In this document: positions 10,801 to 27,100 of the stretch, in pieces | How the letters are laid out: every line of letters starts with the position of its first letter | How positions within the stretch are numbered: position 1 is the first letter of the stretch | Source: Aspidapion aeneum | Taxonomy: Eukaryota; Arthropoda; Insecta; Coleoptera; Brentidae | Length of the DNA: 64,000 bases | Direction: 5' to 3' | Assembly: GCA_963576565.1 (NCBI GenBank) | Contig: OY755047.1 | Coordinates: forward strand, 2,717,501-2,781,500 | Translations under genes and position numbers: made by a program | Notes under the pieces: model-generated | Told to the model about the DNA's origin: nothing | Database searches by the model: none | Seen by the model: only the letters and a program-made list of their open reading frames with translations

Positions 10801-13800
10801 TATCGAAAAAATTAGGATCACTATAGCTTACACTACTATTGTGTAGAATCATCTGAAACGCAAAGATATATAAAAATTTTTGAAATCGGAGTAACTTTTT
10901 TTTTTATCGAAAAAATTAGGATCGCCATAGCTTACACTACTATCGTGTAGTATCATCTGAAACGCAAAGATATATAAATTTTTTTAAATCGGAGCAACTT
11001 TTTTTTTTATCGAAAAAATTAGGATCACCATAGCTTACACGACTATTGTGTAGTATCATCTGAAACGCAAAGATATATAAAAAATTTTGAAATCGGAGCA
11101 ACTTTTTTTTTATCGAAAAAATTAGAATCATCATAGCTTACACTACTATTGTGTAGTATCATCTGAAACGCAAAGATATATAAAAATTTTTGAAATCGGA
11201 ACAACTTTTTTTTTATCGAAAAAATTAGGATCACCATAGCTTACACTACTATTGTGTAGTATCATCTGAAACGCAAAGATATATAAAAATTTTTGAAATC
11301 GGAGCAACTTTTTTTTTATCGAAAAAATTAGGATCGCCATAGCTAACACTACTATCGTGTAGTATCATCTGAAACGCAAAGATATATAAAAAATTTTTAA
11401 ATCGGAGCAACTTTTTTTTTATCGAAAAAATTAGGATCACCATAGCTTACACTACTATTGTCATCTGAAACGCAAAGATATATAAACATTTTTGAAATCG
11501 GAGCAACTTTTTTTTTATCGAAAAAATTAGGATCACCATAGCTTACACTACTATTGTGTAGAATCATCTGAAACGCAAAGATATATAAAAATTTTTGAAA
11601 TCGGAGCAACTTTTTTTTTATCGAAAAAATTAGAATCACCATAGCTTACACTACTATTGTGTAGTATCATCTGAAACGCAAAGATATATAAAAATTTTTG
11701 AAATCGGAACAACTTTTTTTTTATCGAAAAAATTAGGATCGCCATAGCTTACACTACTATTGTGTAGTATCATCTGAAACGCAAAGATATATAAAAAATT
11801 TTGAAATCGAAGCAACTTTTTTTTTTACCGAAAAAATTAGGATCGCCATAGCTTACACTACTATCGTGTAGTATCATCTGAAACGCAAAGATATATAAAA
11901 TTTTTTTAAATCGGAGCAACTTTTTTTTTAATCGAAAAATTAGGATCGCCATAGCTTACACTACTATTGTGTAGTATCATCTGAAACGCAAAGATATATA
12001 AAAATTTTGGAAATCGGAGCAACTTTTTTTTTATCGAAAAAATTAGGATCACTATAGCTTACACTACTATTGTGTAGAATCATCTGAAACGCAAAGATAT
12101 ATAAAAATTTTTGAAATCGGAGTAACTTTTTTTTTTATCGAAAAAATTAGGATCGCCATAGCTTACACTACTATCGTGTAGTATCATCTGAAACGCAAAG
12201 ATATATAAATTTTTTTTAAATCGGAGCAACTTTTTTTTTTATCGAAAAAATTAGGATCACCATAGCTTACACTACTATTGTCATCTGAAACGCAAAGATA
12301 TATAAAAATTTTTGAAATCGGAGCAACTTCTTTTTTATCGAAAAAATTAGGATCACCATAGCTTACACGACTATTGTGTAGTATCATCTGAAACGCAAAG
12401 ATATATAAAAAATTTTGAAATCGGAGCAACTTTTTTTTTATCGAAAAAATTAGAATCATCATAGCTTACACTACTATTGTGTAGTATCATCTGAAACGCA
12501 AAGATATATAAAAATTTTTGAAATCGGAACAACTTTTTTTTTATCGAAAAAATTAGGATCACCATAGCTTACACTACTATTGTGTAGTATCATCTGAAAC
12601 GCAAAGATATATAAAAATTTTTGAAATCGGAGCAACTTTTTTTTTATCGAAAAAATTAGGATCGCCATAGCTAACACTACTATTGTCATCTGAAACGCAA
12701 AGATATATAAACATTTTTGAAATCGGAGCAACTTTTTTTTTATCGAAAAAATTAGGATCACCATAGCTTACACTACTATTGTGTAGAATCATCTGAAACG
12801 CAAAGATATATAAAAATTTTTGAAATCGGAGCAACTTTTTTTTTATCGAAAAAATTAGAATCACCATAGCTTACACTACTATTGTGTAGTATCATCTGAA
12901 ACGCAAAGATATATAAAAATTTTTGAAATCGGAACAACTTTTTTTTTATCGAAAAAATTAGGATCGCCATAGCTTACACTACTATTGTGTAGTATCATCT
13001 GAAACGCAAAGATATATAAAAAATTTTGAAATCGAAGCAACTTTTTTTTTTACCGAAAAAATTAGGATCGCCATAGCTTACACTACTATCGTGTAGTATC
13101 ATCTGAAACGCAAAGATATATAAAAATTTTTTAAATCGGAGCAACTTTTTTTTTTATCGAAAAAATTAGGATCGCCATAGCTTACACTACTATTGTGTAG
13201 TATCATCTGAAACGCAAAGATATATAAAAATTTTGGAAATCGGAGCAACTTTTTTTTTATCGAAAAAATTAGGATCACTATAGCTTACACTACTATTGTG
13301 TAGAATCATCTGAAACGCAAAGATATATAAAAATTTTTGAAATCGGAGTAACTTTTTTTTTTATCGAAAAAATTAGGATCGCCATAGCTTACACTACTAT
13401 CGTGTAGTATCATCTGAAACGCAAAGATATATAAATTTTTTTTAAATCGGAGCAACTTTTTTTTTTATCGAAAAAATTAGGATCACCATAGCTTACACTA
13501 CTATTGTCATCTGAAACGCAAAGATATATAAAAATTTTTGAAATCGGAGCAACTTCTTTTTTATCGAAAAAATTAGGATCACCATAGCTTACACGACTAT
13601 TGTGTAGTATCATCTGAAACGCAAAGATATATAAAAAATTTTGAAATCGGAGCAACTTTTTTTTTATCGAAAAAATTAGAATCATCATAGCTTACACTAC
13701 TATTGTGTAGTATCATCTGAAACGCAAAGATATATAAAAAATTTTGAAATCGGAACAACTTTTTTTTTATCGAAAAAATTAGGATCACCATAGCTTACAC

Positions 13801-16800
13801 TACTATCGTGTAGTATCATCTGAAACGCAAAGATATATAAAATTTTTTTAAATCGGAGCAACTTTTTTTTTTATCGAAAAAATTAGGATCGCCATAGCTT
13901 ACACTACTATTGTGTAGTATCATCTGAAACGCAAAGATATATAAAAAATTTTGAAATCGGAGCAACTTTTTTTTTATCGAAAAAATTAGGATCACCATAG
14001 CTTACACTACTATTGTCATCTGAAACGCAAAGATATATAAAAATTTTTGAAATCGGAGCAACTTTTTTTTTATCGAAAAAATTAGGATCACCATAGCTTA
14101 CACGACTATTGTGTAGTATCATCTGAAACGCAAAGATATATAAAAATTTTTGAAATCGGAGCAACTTTTTTTTTATCGAAAAAATTAGGATCACCATATC
14201 TTACACTACTATTGTGTAGTATCATCTGAAACGCAAAGATATATAAACATTTTTGAAATCGGAGCAACATTTTTTTTATCGAAAAAATTAGGATCACCAT
14301 AGCTTACACTACTATTGTGTAGTATCATCTGAAACGCAAACATATTTAAAAAATTTTGATATCGGAGCAACTTTTTTTTTATCGAAAAAATTAGAATCAC
14401 CATAGCTTACACTACTATTGTGTAGTATCATCTGAAACACAAAGATATATAAAAAATTTTGAAATCGGAACAACTTTTTTTTTTATCGAAAAAATTAGGA
14501 TCACCATAGCTTACACTACTATTGTGTAGTATCATCTGAAACGCAAAGATATATAAAAAATTTTGAAATCGGAGCAACTTTTTTTTTATCGAAAAAATTA
14601 GGATCGCCATAGCTTACACTACTATCATGTAGTATCATCTGAAACGCAATGATATATAAAAATTTTTTAAATCGGAGCAACTTTTTTTTTTATCGAAAAA
14701 ATTAGGATCGCCATAGCTTACACTACTATTGTGTAGTATCATCTGAAACGCAAAGATATATAAAAATTTTTGAAATCGGAACAACTTTTTTTTTATCGAA
14801 AAAATTAGGATCACCATAGCTTACACTACTATTGTGTAGTATCATCTGAAACGCAAAGATATATAAAAAATTTTGAAATCGGAGCAACTTTTTTTTTTAT
14901 CGAAAAAATTAGGATCGCCATAGCTTACACTACTATCGTGTAGTATCATCTGAAACGCAAAGATATATAAAAAATTTTTAAATCGGAGCAACTTTTTTTT
15001 TTATCGAAAAAATTAGGATCACCATAGCTTACACTACTATTGTCATCTGAAACGCAAAGATATATAAAATTTTTTGAAATCGGAGCAACTTTTTTTTTAT
15101 CGAAAAAATTAGGATCACCATAGCTTACACGACTATTGTGTAGTATCATCTGAAACGCAAAGATATATAGAAATTTTTGAAATCGGAACAACTTTTTTTT
15201 TATCGAAAAAATTAGGATCACCATAGCTTACACTACTATTGTGTAGTATCATCTGAAACGCAAAGATATATAAAAAATTTTGAAATCGGAGCAACTTTTT
15301 TTTTTATCGAAAAAATTAGGATCGCCATAGCTTACACTACTATCGTGTAGTATCATCTGAAACGCAAAGATATATAAAATTTTTTTAAATCGGAGCAACT
15401 TTTTTTTTTATCGAAAAAATTAGGATCGCCATAGCTTACACTACTATTGTGTAGTATCATCTGAAACGCAAAGATATATAAAAATTTTGGAAATCGGAGC
15501 AACTTTTTTTTTATCGAAAAAATTAGGATCACTATAGCTTACACTACTATTGTGTAGAATCATCTGAAACGCAAAGATATATAAAAATTTTTGAAATCGG
15601 AGTAACTTTTTTTTTTATCGAAAAAATTAGGATCGCCATAGCTTACACTACTATCGTGTAGTATCATCTGAAACGCAAAGATATATAAATTTTTTTTAAA
15701 TCGGAGCAACTTTTTTTTTTATCGAAAAAATTAGGATCACCATAGCTTACACTACTATTGTCATCTGAAACGCAAAGATATATAAAAATTTTTGAAATCG
15801 GAGCAACTTCTTTTTTATCGAAAAAATTAGGATCACCATAGCTTACACGACTATTGTGTAGTATCATCTGAAACGCAAAGATATATAAAAAATTTTGAAA
15901 TCGGAGCAACTTTTTTTTTATCGAAAAAATTAGAATCATCATAGCTTACACTACTATTGTGTAGTATCATCTGAAACGCAAAGATATATAAAAATTTTTG
16001 AAATCGGAACAACTTTTTTTTTATCGAAAAAATTAGGATCACCATAGCTTACACTACTATTGTGTAGTATCATCTGAAACGCAAAGATATATAAAAATTT
16101 TTGAAATCGGAGCAACTTTTTTTTTATCGAAAAAATTAGGATCGCCATAGCTAACACTACTATCGTGTAGTATCATCTGAAACGCAAAGATATATAAAAA
16201 ATTTTTAAATCGGAGCAACTTTTTTTTTATCGAAAAAATTAGGATCACCATAGCTTACACTACTATTGTCATCTGAAACGCAAAGATATATAAACATTTT
16301 TGAAATCGGAGCAACTTTTTTTTTATCGAAAAAATTAGGATCACCATAGCTTACACTACTATTGTGTAGAATCATCTGAAACGCAAAGATATATAAAAAT
16401 TTTTGAAATCGGAGCAACTTTTTTTTTATCGAAAAAATTAGAATCACCATAGCTTACACTACTATTGTGTAGTATCATCTGAAACGCAAAGATATATAAA
16501 AATTTTTGAAATCGGAACAACTTTTTTTTTATCGAAAAAATTAGGATCGCCATAGCTTACACTACTATTGTGTAGTATCATCTGAAACGCAAAGATATAT
16601 AAAAAATTTTGAAATCGAAGCAACTTTTTTTTTATCGAAAAAATTAGGATCGCCATAGCTTACACTACTATCGTGTAGTATCATCTGAAACGCAAAGATA
16701 TATAAAATTTTTTTAAATCGGAGCAACTTTTTTTTTTATCGAAAAAATTAGGATCGCCATAGCTTACACTACTATTGTGTAGTATCATCTGAAACGCAAA

Positions 16801-18140
16801 GATATATAAAAATTTTGGAAATCGGAGCAACTTTTTTTTTATCGAAAAAATTAGGATCACTATAGCTTACACTACTATTGTGTAGAATCATCTGAAACGC
16901 AAAGATATATAAAAAATTTTGAAATCGGAGTAACTTTTTTTTTTATCGAAAAAATTAGGATCGCCATAGCTTACACTACTATCGTGTAGTATCATCTGAA
17001 ACGCAAAGATATATAAATTTTTTTTAAATCGGAGCAACTTTTTTTTTTATCGAAAAAATTAGGATCACCATAGCTTACACTACTATTGTCATCTGAAACG
17101 CAAAGATATATAAAAATTTTTGAAATCGGAGCAACTTCTTTTTTATCGAAAAAATTAGGATCACCATAGCTTACACGACTATTGTGTAGTATCATCTGAA
17201 ACGCAAAGATATATAAAAAATTTTGAAATCGGAGCAACTTTTTTTTTATCGAAAAAATTAGAATCATCATAGCTTACACTACTATTGTGTAGTATCATCT
17301 GAAACGCAAAGATATATAAAAAATTTTGAAATCGGAACAACTTTTTTTTTATCGAAAAAATTAGGATCACCATAGCTTACACTACTATTGTCATCTGAAA
17401 CGCAAAGATATATAAACATTTTTGAAATCGGAGCAACTTTTTTTTTATCGAAAAAATTAGGATCACCATAGCTTACACTACTATTGTGTAGAATCATCTG
17501 AAACGCAAAGATATATAAAAATTTTTGAAATCGGAGCAACTTTTTTTTTATCGAAAAAATTAGAATCACCATAGCTTACACTACTATTGTGTAGTATCAT
17601 CTGAAACGCAAAGATATATAAAAATTTTTGAAATCGGAACAACTTTTTTTTTATCGAAAAAATTAGGATCGCCATAGCTTACACTACTATTGTGTAGTAT
17701 CATCTGAAACGCAAAGATATATAAAAATTTTTGAAATCGAAGCAACTTTTTTTTTTATCGAAAAAATTAGGATCGCCATAGCTTACACTACTATCGTGTA
17801 GTATCATCTGAAACGCAAAGATATATAAAAAATTTTTAAATCGGAGCAACTTTTTTTTTTATCGAAAAAATTAGGATCGCCATAGCTTACACTACTATTG
17901 TGTAGTATCATCTGAAACGCAAAGATATATAAAAATTTTGGAAATCGGAGCAACTTTTTTTTTATCGAAAAAATTAGGATCACTATAGCTTACACTACTA
18001 TTGTGTAGAATCATCTGAAACGCAAAGATATATAAAAATTTTTGAAATCGGAGTAACTTTTTTTTTTATCGAAAAAATTAGGATCGCCATAGCTTACACT
18101 ACTATCGTGTAGTATCATCTGAAACGCAAAGATATATAAA
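7870..18140 (+). repeat. Higher-order block A (about 10.3 kb) of the satellite
   Basis: The order of variant monomers here is repeated in the next block. For example, the rare CAATGATATAT variant at about 7991, 9939 and 14650 recurs at about 18233, 20289 and 25305, with offsets of 10242, 10350 and 10655 bp. The offset grows stepwise by about one and then three monomers, showing monomer-sized indels after the duplication. One example is a monomer present near 20040-20140 but missing near 9800. Boundaries are approximate. Confidence 0.8.
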
Positions 18141-21100
18141 AAATTTTGAAATCGGAGCAACTTTTTTTTTATCGAAAAAATTAGGATCGCCATAGCTTAC
18201 ACTACTATCATGTAGTATCATCTGAAACGCAATGATATATAAAAATTTTTTAAATCGGAGCAACTTTTTTTTTTATCGAAAAAATTAGGATCGCCATAGC
18301 TTACACTACTATTGTGTAGTATCATCTGAAACGCAAAGATATATAAAAATTTTTGAAATCGGAACAACTTTTTTTTTATCGAAAAAATTAGGATCACCAT
18401 AGCTTACACTACTATTGTGTAGTATCATCTGAAACGCAAAGATATATAAAAAATTTTGAAATCGGAGCAACTTTTTTTTTTATCGAAAAAATTAGGATCG
18501 CCATAGCTTACACTACTATCGTGTAGTATCATCTGAAACGCAAAGATATATAAAAAATTTTGAAATCGGAGCAACTTTTTTTTTATCGAAAAAATTAGGA
18601 TCACCATAGCTTACACTACTATTGTGTAGTATCATCTGAAACGCAAAGATATATAAACAAATTTGAAATCGGAGCAACTTTTTTTTTATCGAAAAAATTA
18701 GGATCACCATAGCTTACACTACTATTGTGTAGTATCATCTGAAACGCAAAGATATATATAAAAATTTTTGAAATTGGAGCAACTTTTTTTTTATCGAAAA
18801 AATTAGGATCACTATAGCTTACACTACTATTGTGTAGTATCATCTGAAACGCAAAGATATATAAAAAATTTTGAAATCGGAGCAACTTTTTTTTTATCGA
18901 AAAAATTAGGATCACCATAGCTTACACTACTATTGTGTAGTATCATCTGAAACGCAAAGATATATAAACAAATTTGAAATCGGAGCAACTTTTTTTTTAT
19001 CGAAAAAATTAGGATCACCATAGCTTACACTACTATTGTGTAGTATCATCTGAAACGCAAAGATATATAAAAATTTTTGAAATCGGAGCAACTTTTTTTT
19101 TATCGAAAAAATTAGGATCACCATAGCTTACACTACTATTGTATAGTATCATCTGAAACGCAAAGATATATAAAAAATTTTGAAATCGGAGCACCTTTTT
19201 TTTATCGAAAAAATTAGGATCACCATAGCTTACACTACTATTGTGTAGTATCATCTGAAACGCAAAGATATATAAAAATTTTTGAAATCGGAGCAACTTT
19301 TTTTTTATCGAAAAAATTAGGATCACCATAGCTTACACTACTATTGTATAGTATCATCTGAAACGCAAAGATATATAAAAAATTTTGAAATCGGAGCACC
19401 TTTTTTTTATCGAAAAAATTAGGATCACCATAGCTTACACGACTATTGTGTAGTATCATCTGAAACGCAAAGATATATAAAAATTTTTGAAATCGGAGCA
19501 ACTTTTTTTTTATCGAAAAAATTAGGATCACCATATCTTACACGACTATTGTGTAGTATCATCTGAAACGCAAAGATATATAAAAATTTTTGATATCGGA
19601 GCAACTTTTTTTTTATCGAAAAAATTAGGATCACCATAGCTTACACTACTATTGTCATCTGAAACGCAAAGATATATAAAAATTTTTGAAATCGGAGCAA
19701 CTTTTTTTTTATCGAAAAAATTAGGATCACCATAGCTTACACGACTATTGTGTAGTATCATCTGAAACGCAAAGATATATAAAAATTTTTGAAATCGGAG
19801 CAACTTTTTTTTTATCGAAAAAATTAGGATCACCATATCTTACACTACTATTGTGTAGTATCATCTGAAACGCAAAGATATATAAACATTTTTGAAATCG
19901 GAGCAACATTTTTTTTATCGAAAAAATTAGGATCACCATAGCTTACACTACTATTGTGTAGTATCATCTGAAACGCAAACATATTTAAAAAATTTTGATA
20001 TCGGAGCAACTTTTTTTTTATCGAAAAAATTAGAATCACCATAGCTTACACTACTATTGTGTAGTATCATCTGAAACACAAAGATATATAAAAAATTTTG
20101 AAATCGGAACAACTTTTTTTTTTATCGAAAAAATTAGGATCACCATAGCTTACACTACTATTGTGTAGTATCATCTGAAACGCAAAGATATATAAAAAAT
20201 TTTGAAATCGGAGCAACTTTTTTTTTATCGAAAAAATTAGGATCGCCATAGCTTACACTACTATCATGTAGTATCATCTGAAACGCAATGATATATAAAA
20301 TTTTTTTAAATCGGAGCAACTTTTTTTTTTATCGAAAAAATTAGGATCGCCATAGCTTACACTACTATTGTGTAGTATCATCTGAAACGCAAAGATATAT
20401 AAAAATTTTTAAAATCGGAACAACTTTTTTTTTATCGAAAAAATTAGGATCACCATAGCTTACACTACTATTGTGTAGTATCATCTGAAACGCAAAGATA
20501 TATAAAAAATTTTGAAATCGGAGCAACTTTTTTTTTTATCGAAAAAATTAGGATCGCCATAGCTTACACTACTATCGTGTAGTATCATCTGAAACGCAAA
20601 GATATATAAAAATTTTTTAAATCGGAGCAACTTTTTTTTTTATCGAAAAAATTAGGATCACCATAGCTTACACTACTATTGTCATCTGAAACGCAAAGAT
20701 ATATAAAATTTTTTGAAATCGGAGCAACTTTTTTTTTATCGAAAAAATTAGGATCACCATAGCTTACACGACTATTGTGTAGTATCATCTGAAACGCAAA
20801 GATATATAGAAATTTTTGAAATCGGAACAACTTTTTTTTTATCGAAAAAATTAGGATCACCATAGCTTACACTACTATTGTGTAGTATCATCTGAAACGC
20901 AAAGATATATAAAAAATTTTGAAATCGGAGCAACTTTTTTTTTTATCGAAAAAATTAGGATCGCCATAGCTTACACTACTATCGTGTAGTATCATCTGAA
21001 ACGCAAAGATATATAAAAATTTTTTAAATCGGAGCAACTTTTTTTTTTATCGAAAAAATTAGGATCGCCATAGCTTACACTACTATTGTGTAGTATCATC

Positions 21101-24100
21101 TGAAACGCAAAGATATATAAAAATTTTGGAAATCGGAGCAACTTTTTTTTTATCGAAAAAATTAGGATCACTATAGCTTACACTACTATTGTGTAGAATC
21201 ATCTGAAACGCAAAGATATATAAAAATTTTTGAAATCGGAGTAACTTTTTTTTTTATCGAAAAAATTAGGATCGCCATAGCTTACACTACTATCGTGTAG
21301 TATCATCTGAAACGCAAAGATATATAAATTTTTTTTAAATCGGAGCAACTTTTTTTTTTATCGAAAAAATTAGGATCACCATAGCTTACACGACTATTGT
21401 GTAGTATCATCTGAAACGCAAAGATATATAAAAAATTTTGAAATCGGAGCAACTTTTTTTTTATCGAAAAAATTAGAATCATCATAGCTTACACTACTAT
21501 TGTGTAGTATCATCTGAAACGCAAAGATATATAAAAATTTTTGAAATCGGAACAACTTTTTTTTTATCGAAAAAATTAGGATCACCATAGCTTACACTAC
21601 TATTGTGTAGTATCATCTGAAACGCAAAGATATATAAAAATTTTTGAAATCGGAGCAACTTTTTTTTTATCGAAAAAATTAGGATCGCCATAGCTAACAC
21701 TACTATCGTGTAGTATCATCTGAAACGCAAAGATATATAAAAAATTTTTAAATCGGAGCAACTTTTTTTTTATCGAAAAAATTAGGATCACCATAGCTTA
21801 CACTACTATTGTCATCTGAAACGCAAAGATATATAAACATTTTTGAAATCGGAGCAACTTTTTTTTTATCGAAAAAATTAGGATCACCATAGCTTACACT
21901 ACTATTGTGTAGAATCATCTGAAACGCAAAGATATATAAAAATTTTTGAAATCGGAGCAACTTTTTTTTTATCGAAAAAATTAGAATCACCATAGCTTAC
22001 ACTACTATTGTGTAGTATCATCTGAAACGCAAAGATATATAAAAATTTTTGAAATCGGAACAACTTTTTTTTTATCGAAAAAATTAGGATCGCCATAGCT
22101 TACACTACTATTGTGTAGTATCATCTGAAACGCAAAGATATATAAAAAATTTTGAAATCGAAGCAACTTTTTTTTTTACCGAAAAAATTAGGATCGCCAT
22201 AGCTTACACTACTATCGTGTAGTATCATCTGAAACGCAAAGATATATAAAAAATTTTTAAATCGGAGCAACTTTTTTTTTTATCGAAAAAATTAGGATCG
22301 CCATAGCTTACACTACTATTGTGTAGTATCATCTGAAACGCAAAGATATATAAAAATTTTGGAAATCGGAGCAACTTTTTTTTTATCGAAAAAGTTAGGA
22401 TCACTATAGCTTACACTACTATTGTGTAGAATCATCTGAAACGCAAAGATATATAAAAATTTTTGAAATCGGAGTAACTTTTTTTTTTATCGAAAAAATT
22501 AGGATCGCCATAGCTTACACTACTATCGTGTAGTATCATCTGAAACGCAAAGATATATAAATTTTTTTTAAATCGGAGCAACTTTTTTTTTTATCGAAAA
22601 AATTAGGATCACCATAGCTTACACTACTATTGTCATCTGAAACGCAAAGATATATAAAAATTTTTGAAATCGGAGCAACTTCTTTTTTATCGAAAAAATT
22701 AGGATCACCATAGCTTACACGACTATTGTGTAGTATCATCTGAAACGCAAAGATATATAAAAAATTTTGAAATCGGAGCAACTTTTTTTTTATCGAAAAA
22801 ATTAGAATCATCATAGCTTACACTACTATTGTGTAGTATCATCTGAAACGCAAAGATATATAAAAATTTTTGAAATCGGAACAACTTTTTTTTTATCGAA
22901 AAAATTAGGATCACCATAGCTTACACTACTATTGTGTAGTATCATCTGAAACGCAAAGATATATAAAAATTTTTGAAATCGGAGCAACTTTTTTTTTATC
23001 GAAAAAATTAGGATCGCCATAGCTAACACTACTATCGTGTAGTATCATCTGAAACGCAAAGATATATAAAAATTTTTTAAATCGGAGCAACTTTTTTTTT
23101 ATCGAAAAAATTAGGATCACCATAGCTTACACTACTATTGTCATCTGAAACGCAAAGATATATAAACATTTTTGAAATCGGAGCAACTTTTTTTTTATCG
23201 AAAAAATTAGGATCACCATAGCTTACACTACTATTGTGTAGAATCATCTGAAACGCAAAGATATATAAAAATTTTTGAAATCGGAGCAACTTTTTTTTTA
23301 TCGAAAAAATTAGAATCACCATAGCTTACACTACTATTGTGTAGTATCATCTGAAACGCAAAGATATATAAAAATTTTTGAAATCGGAACAACTTTTTTT
23401 TTATCGAAAAAATTAGGATCGCCATAGCTTACACTACTATTGTGTAGTATCATCTGAAACGCAAAGATATATAAAAAATTTTGAAATCGAAGCAACTTTT
23501 TTTTTTACCGAAAAAATTAGGATCGCCATAGCTTACACTACTATCGTGTAGTATCATCTGAAACGCAAAGATATATAAAAATTTTTTAAATCGGAGTAAC
23601 TTTTTTTTTTATCGAAAAAATTAGGATCGCCATAGCTTACACTACTATCGTGTAGTATCATCTGAAACGCAAAGATATATAAATTTTTTTTAAATCGGAG
23701 CAACTTTTTTTTTTATCGAAAAAATTAGGATCACCATAGCTTACACTACTATTGTCATCTGAAACGCAAAGATATATAAAAATTTTTGAAATCGGAGCAA
23801 CTTCTTTTTTATCGAAAAAATTAGGATCACCATAGCTTACACGACTATTGTGTAGTATCATCTGAAACGCAAAGATATATAAAAATTTTGGAAATCGGAG
23901 CAACTTTTTTTTTATCGAAAAAATTAGGATCACTATAGCTTACACTACTATTGTGTAGAATCATCTGAAACGCAAAGATATATAAAAATTTTTGAAATCG
24001 GAGTAACTTTTTTTTTTATCGAAAAAATTAGGATCGCCATAGCTTACACTACTATCGTGTAGTATCATCTGAAACGCAAAGATATATAAATTTTTTTTAA

Positions 24101-27100
24101 ATCGGAGCAACTTTTTTTTTTATCGAAAAAATTAGGATCACCATAGCTTACACTACTATTGTCATCTGAAACGCAAAGATATATAAAAATTTTTGAAATC
24201 GGAGCAACTTCTTTTTTATCGAAAAAATTAGGATCACCATAGCTTACACGACTATTGTGTAGTATCATCTGAAACGCAAAGATATATAAAAAATTTTGAA
24301 ATCGGAGCAACTTTTTTTTTATCGAAAAAATTAGAATCATCATAGCTTACACTACTATTGTGTAGTATCATCTGAAACGCAAAGATATATAAAAAATTTT
24401 GAAATCGGAACAACTTTTTTTTTATCGAAAAAATTAGGATCACCATAGCTTACACTACTATCGTGTAGTATCATCTGAAACGCAAAGATATATAAAAATT
24501 TTTTAAATCGGAGCAACTTTTTTTTTTATCGAAAAAATTAGGATCGCCATAGCTTACACTACTATTGTGTAGTATCATCTGAAACGCAAAGATATATAAA
24601 AATTTTTGAAATCGGAGCAACTTTTTTTTTATCGAAAAAATTAGGATCACCATAGCTTACACTACTATTGTCATCTGAAACGCAAAGATATATAAAAATT
24701 TTTGAAATCGGAGCAACTTTTTTTTTATCGAAAAAATTAGGATCACCATAGCTTACACGACTATTGTGTAGTATCATCTGAAACGCAAAGATATATAAAA
24801 ATTTTTGAAATCGGAGCAACTTTTTTTTTATCGAAAAAATTAGGATCACCATATCTTACACTACTATTGTGTAGTATCATCTGAAACGCAAAGATATATA
24901 AACATTTTTGAAATCGGAGCAACATTTTTTTTATCGAAAAAATTAGGATCACCATAGCTTACACTACTATTGTGTAGTATCATCTGAAACGCAAACATAT
25001 TTAAAAAATTTTGATATCGGAGCAACTTTTTTTTTATCGAAAAAATTAGAATCACCATAGCTTACACTACTATTGTGTAGTATCATCTGAAACACAAAGA
25101 TATATAAAAAATTTTGAAATCGGAACAACTTTTTTTTTTATCGAAAAAATTAGGATCACCATAGCTTACACTACTATTGTGTAGTATCATCTGAAACGCA
25201 AAGATATATAAAAAATTTTGAAATCGGAGCAACTTTTTTTTTATCGAAAAAATTAGGATCGCCATAGCTTACACTACTATCATGTAGTATCATCTGAAAC
25301 GCAATGATATATAAAAATTTTTTAAATCGGAGCAACTTTTTTTTTTATCGAAAAAATTAGGATCGCCATAGCTTACACTACTATTGTGTAGTATCATCTG
25401 AAACGCAAAGATATATAAAAATTTTTGAAATCGGAACAACTTTTTTTTTATCGAAAAAATTAGGATCACCATAGCTTACACTACTATTGTGTAGTATCAT
25501 CTGAAACGCAAAGATATATAAAAAATTTTGAAATCGGAGCAACTTTTTTTTTTATCGAAAAAATTAGGATCGCCATAGCTTACACTACTATCGTGTAGTA
25601 TCATCTGAAACGCAAAGATATATAAAAATTTTTTAAATCGGAGCAACTTTTTTTTTTATCGAAAAAATTAGGATCACCATAGCTTACACTACTATTGTCA
25701 TCTGAAACGCAAAGATATATAAAATTTTTTGAAATCGGAGCAACTTTTTTTTTATCGAAAAAATTAGGATCACCATAGCTTACACGACTATTGTGTAGTA
25801 TCATCTGAAACGCAAAGATATATAGAAATTTTTGAAATCGGAACAACTTTTTTTTTATCGAAAAAATTAGGATCACCATAGCTTACACTACTATTGTGTA
25901 GTATCATCTGAAACGCAAAGATATATAAAAAATTTTGAAATCGGAGCAACTTTTTTTTTTATCGAAAAAATTAGGATCGCCATAGCTTACACTACTATCG
26001 TGTAGTATCATCTGAAACGCAAAGATATATAAAAATTTTTTAAATCGGAGCAACTTTTTTTTTTATCGAAAAAATTAGGATCGCCATAGCTTACACTACT
26101 ATTGTGTAGTATCATCTGAAACGCAAAGATATATAAAAATTTTGGAAATCGGAGCAACTTTTTTTTTATCGAAAAAATTAGGATCACTATAGCTTACACT
26201 ACTATTGTGTAGAATCATCTGAAACGCAAAGATATATAAAAATTTTTGAAATCGGAGTAACTTTTTTTTTTATCGAAAAAATTAGGATCGCCATAGCTTA
26301 CACTACTATCGTGTAGTATCATCTGAAACGCAAAGATATATAAATTTTTTTTAAATCGGAGCAACTTTTTTTTTTATCGAAAAAATTAGGATCACCATAG
26401 CTTACACTACTATTGTCATCTGAAACGCAAAGATATATAAAAATTTTTGAAATCGGAGCAACTTCTTTTTTATCGAAAAAATTAGGATCACCATAGCTTA
26501 CACGACTATTGTGTAGTATCATCTGAAACGCAAAGATATATAAAAAATTTTGAAATCGGAGCAACTTTTTTTTTATCGAAAAAATTAGAATCATCATAGC
26601 TTACACTACTATTGTGTAGTATCATCTGAAACGCAAAGATATATAAAAATTTTTGAAATCGGAACAACTTTTTTTTTATCGAAAAAATTAGGATCACCAT
26701 AGCTTACACTACTATTGTGTAGTATCATCTGAAACGCAAAGATATATAAAAATTTTTGAAATCGGAGCAACTTTTTTTTTATCGAAAAAATTAGGATCGC
26801 CATAGCTAACACTACTATCGTGTAGTATCATCTGAAACGCAAAGATATATAAAAAATTTTTAAATCGGAGCAACTTTTTTTTTATCGAAAAAATTAGGAT
26901 CACCATAGCTTACACTACTATTGTCATCTGAAACGCAAAGATATATAAACATTTTTGAAATCGGAGCAACTTTTTTTTTATCGAAAAAATTAGGATCACC
27001 ATAGCTTACACTACTATTGTGTAGAATCATCTGAAACGCAAAGATATATAAAAATTTTTGAAATCGGAGCAACTTTTTTTTTATCGAAAAAATTAGAATC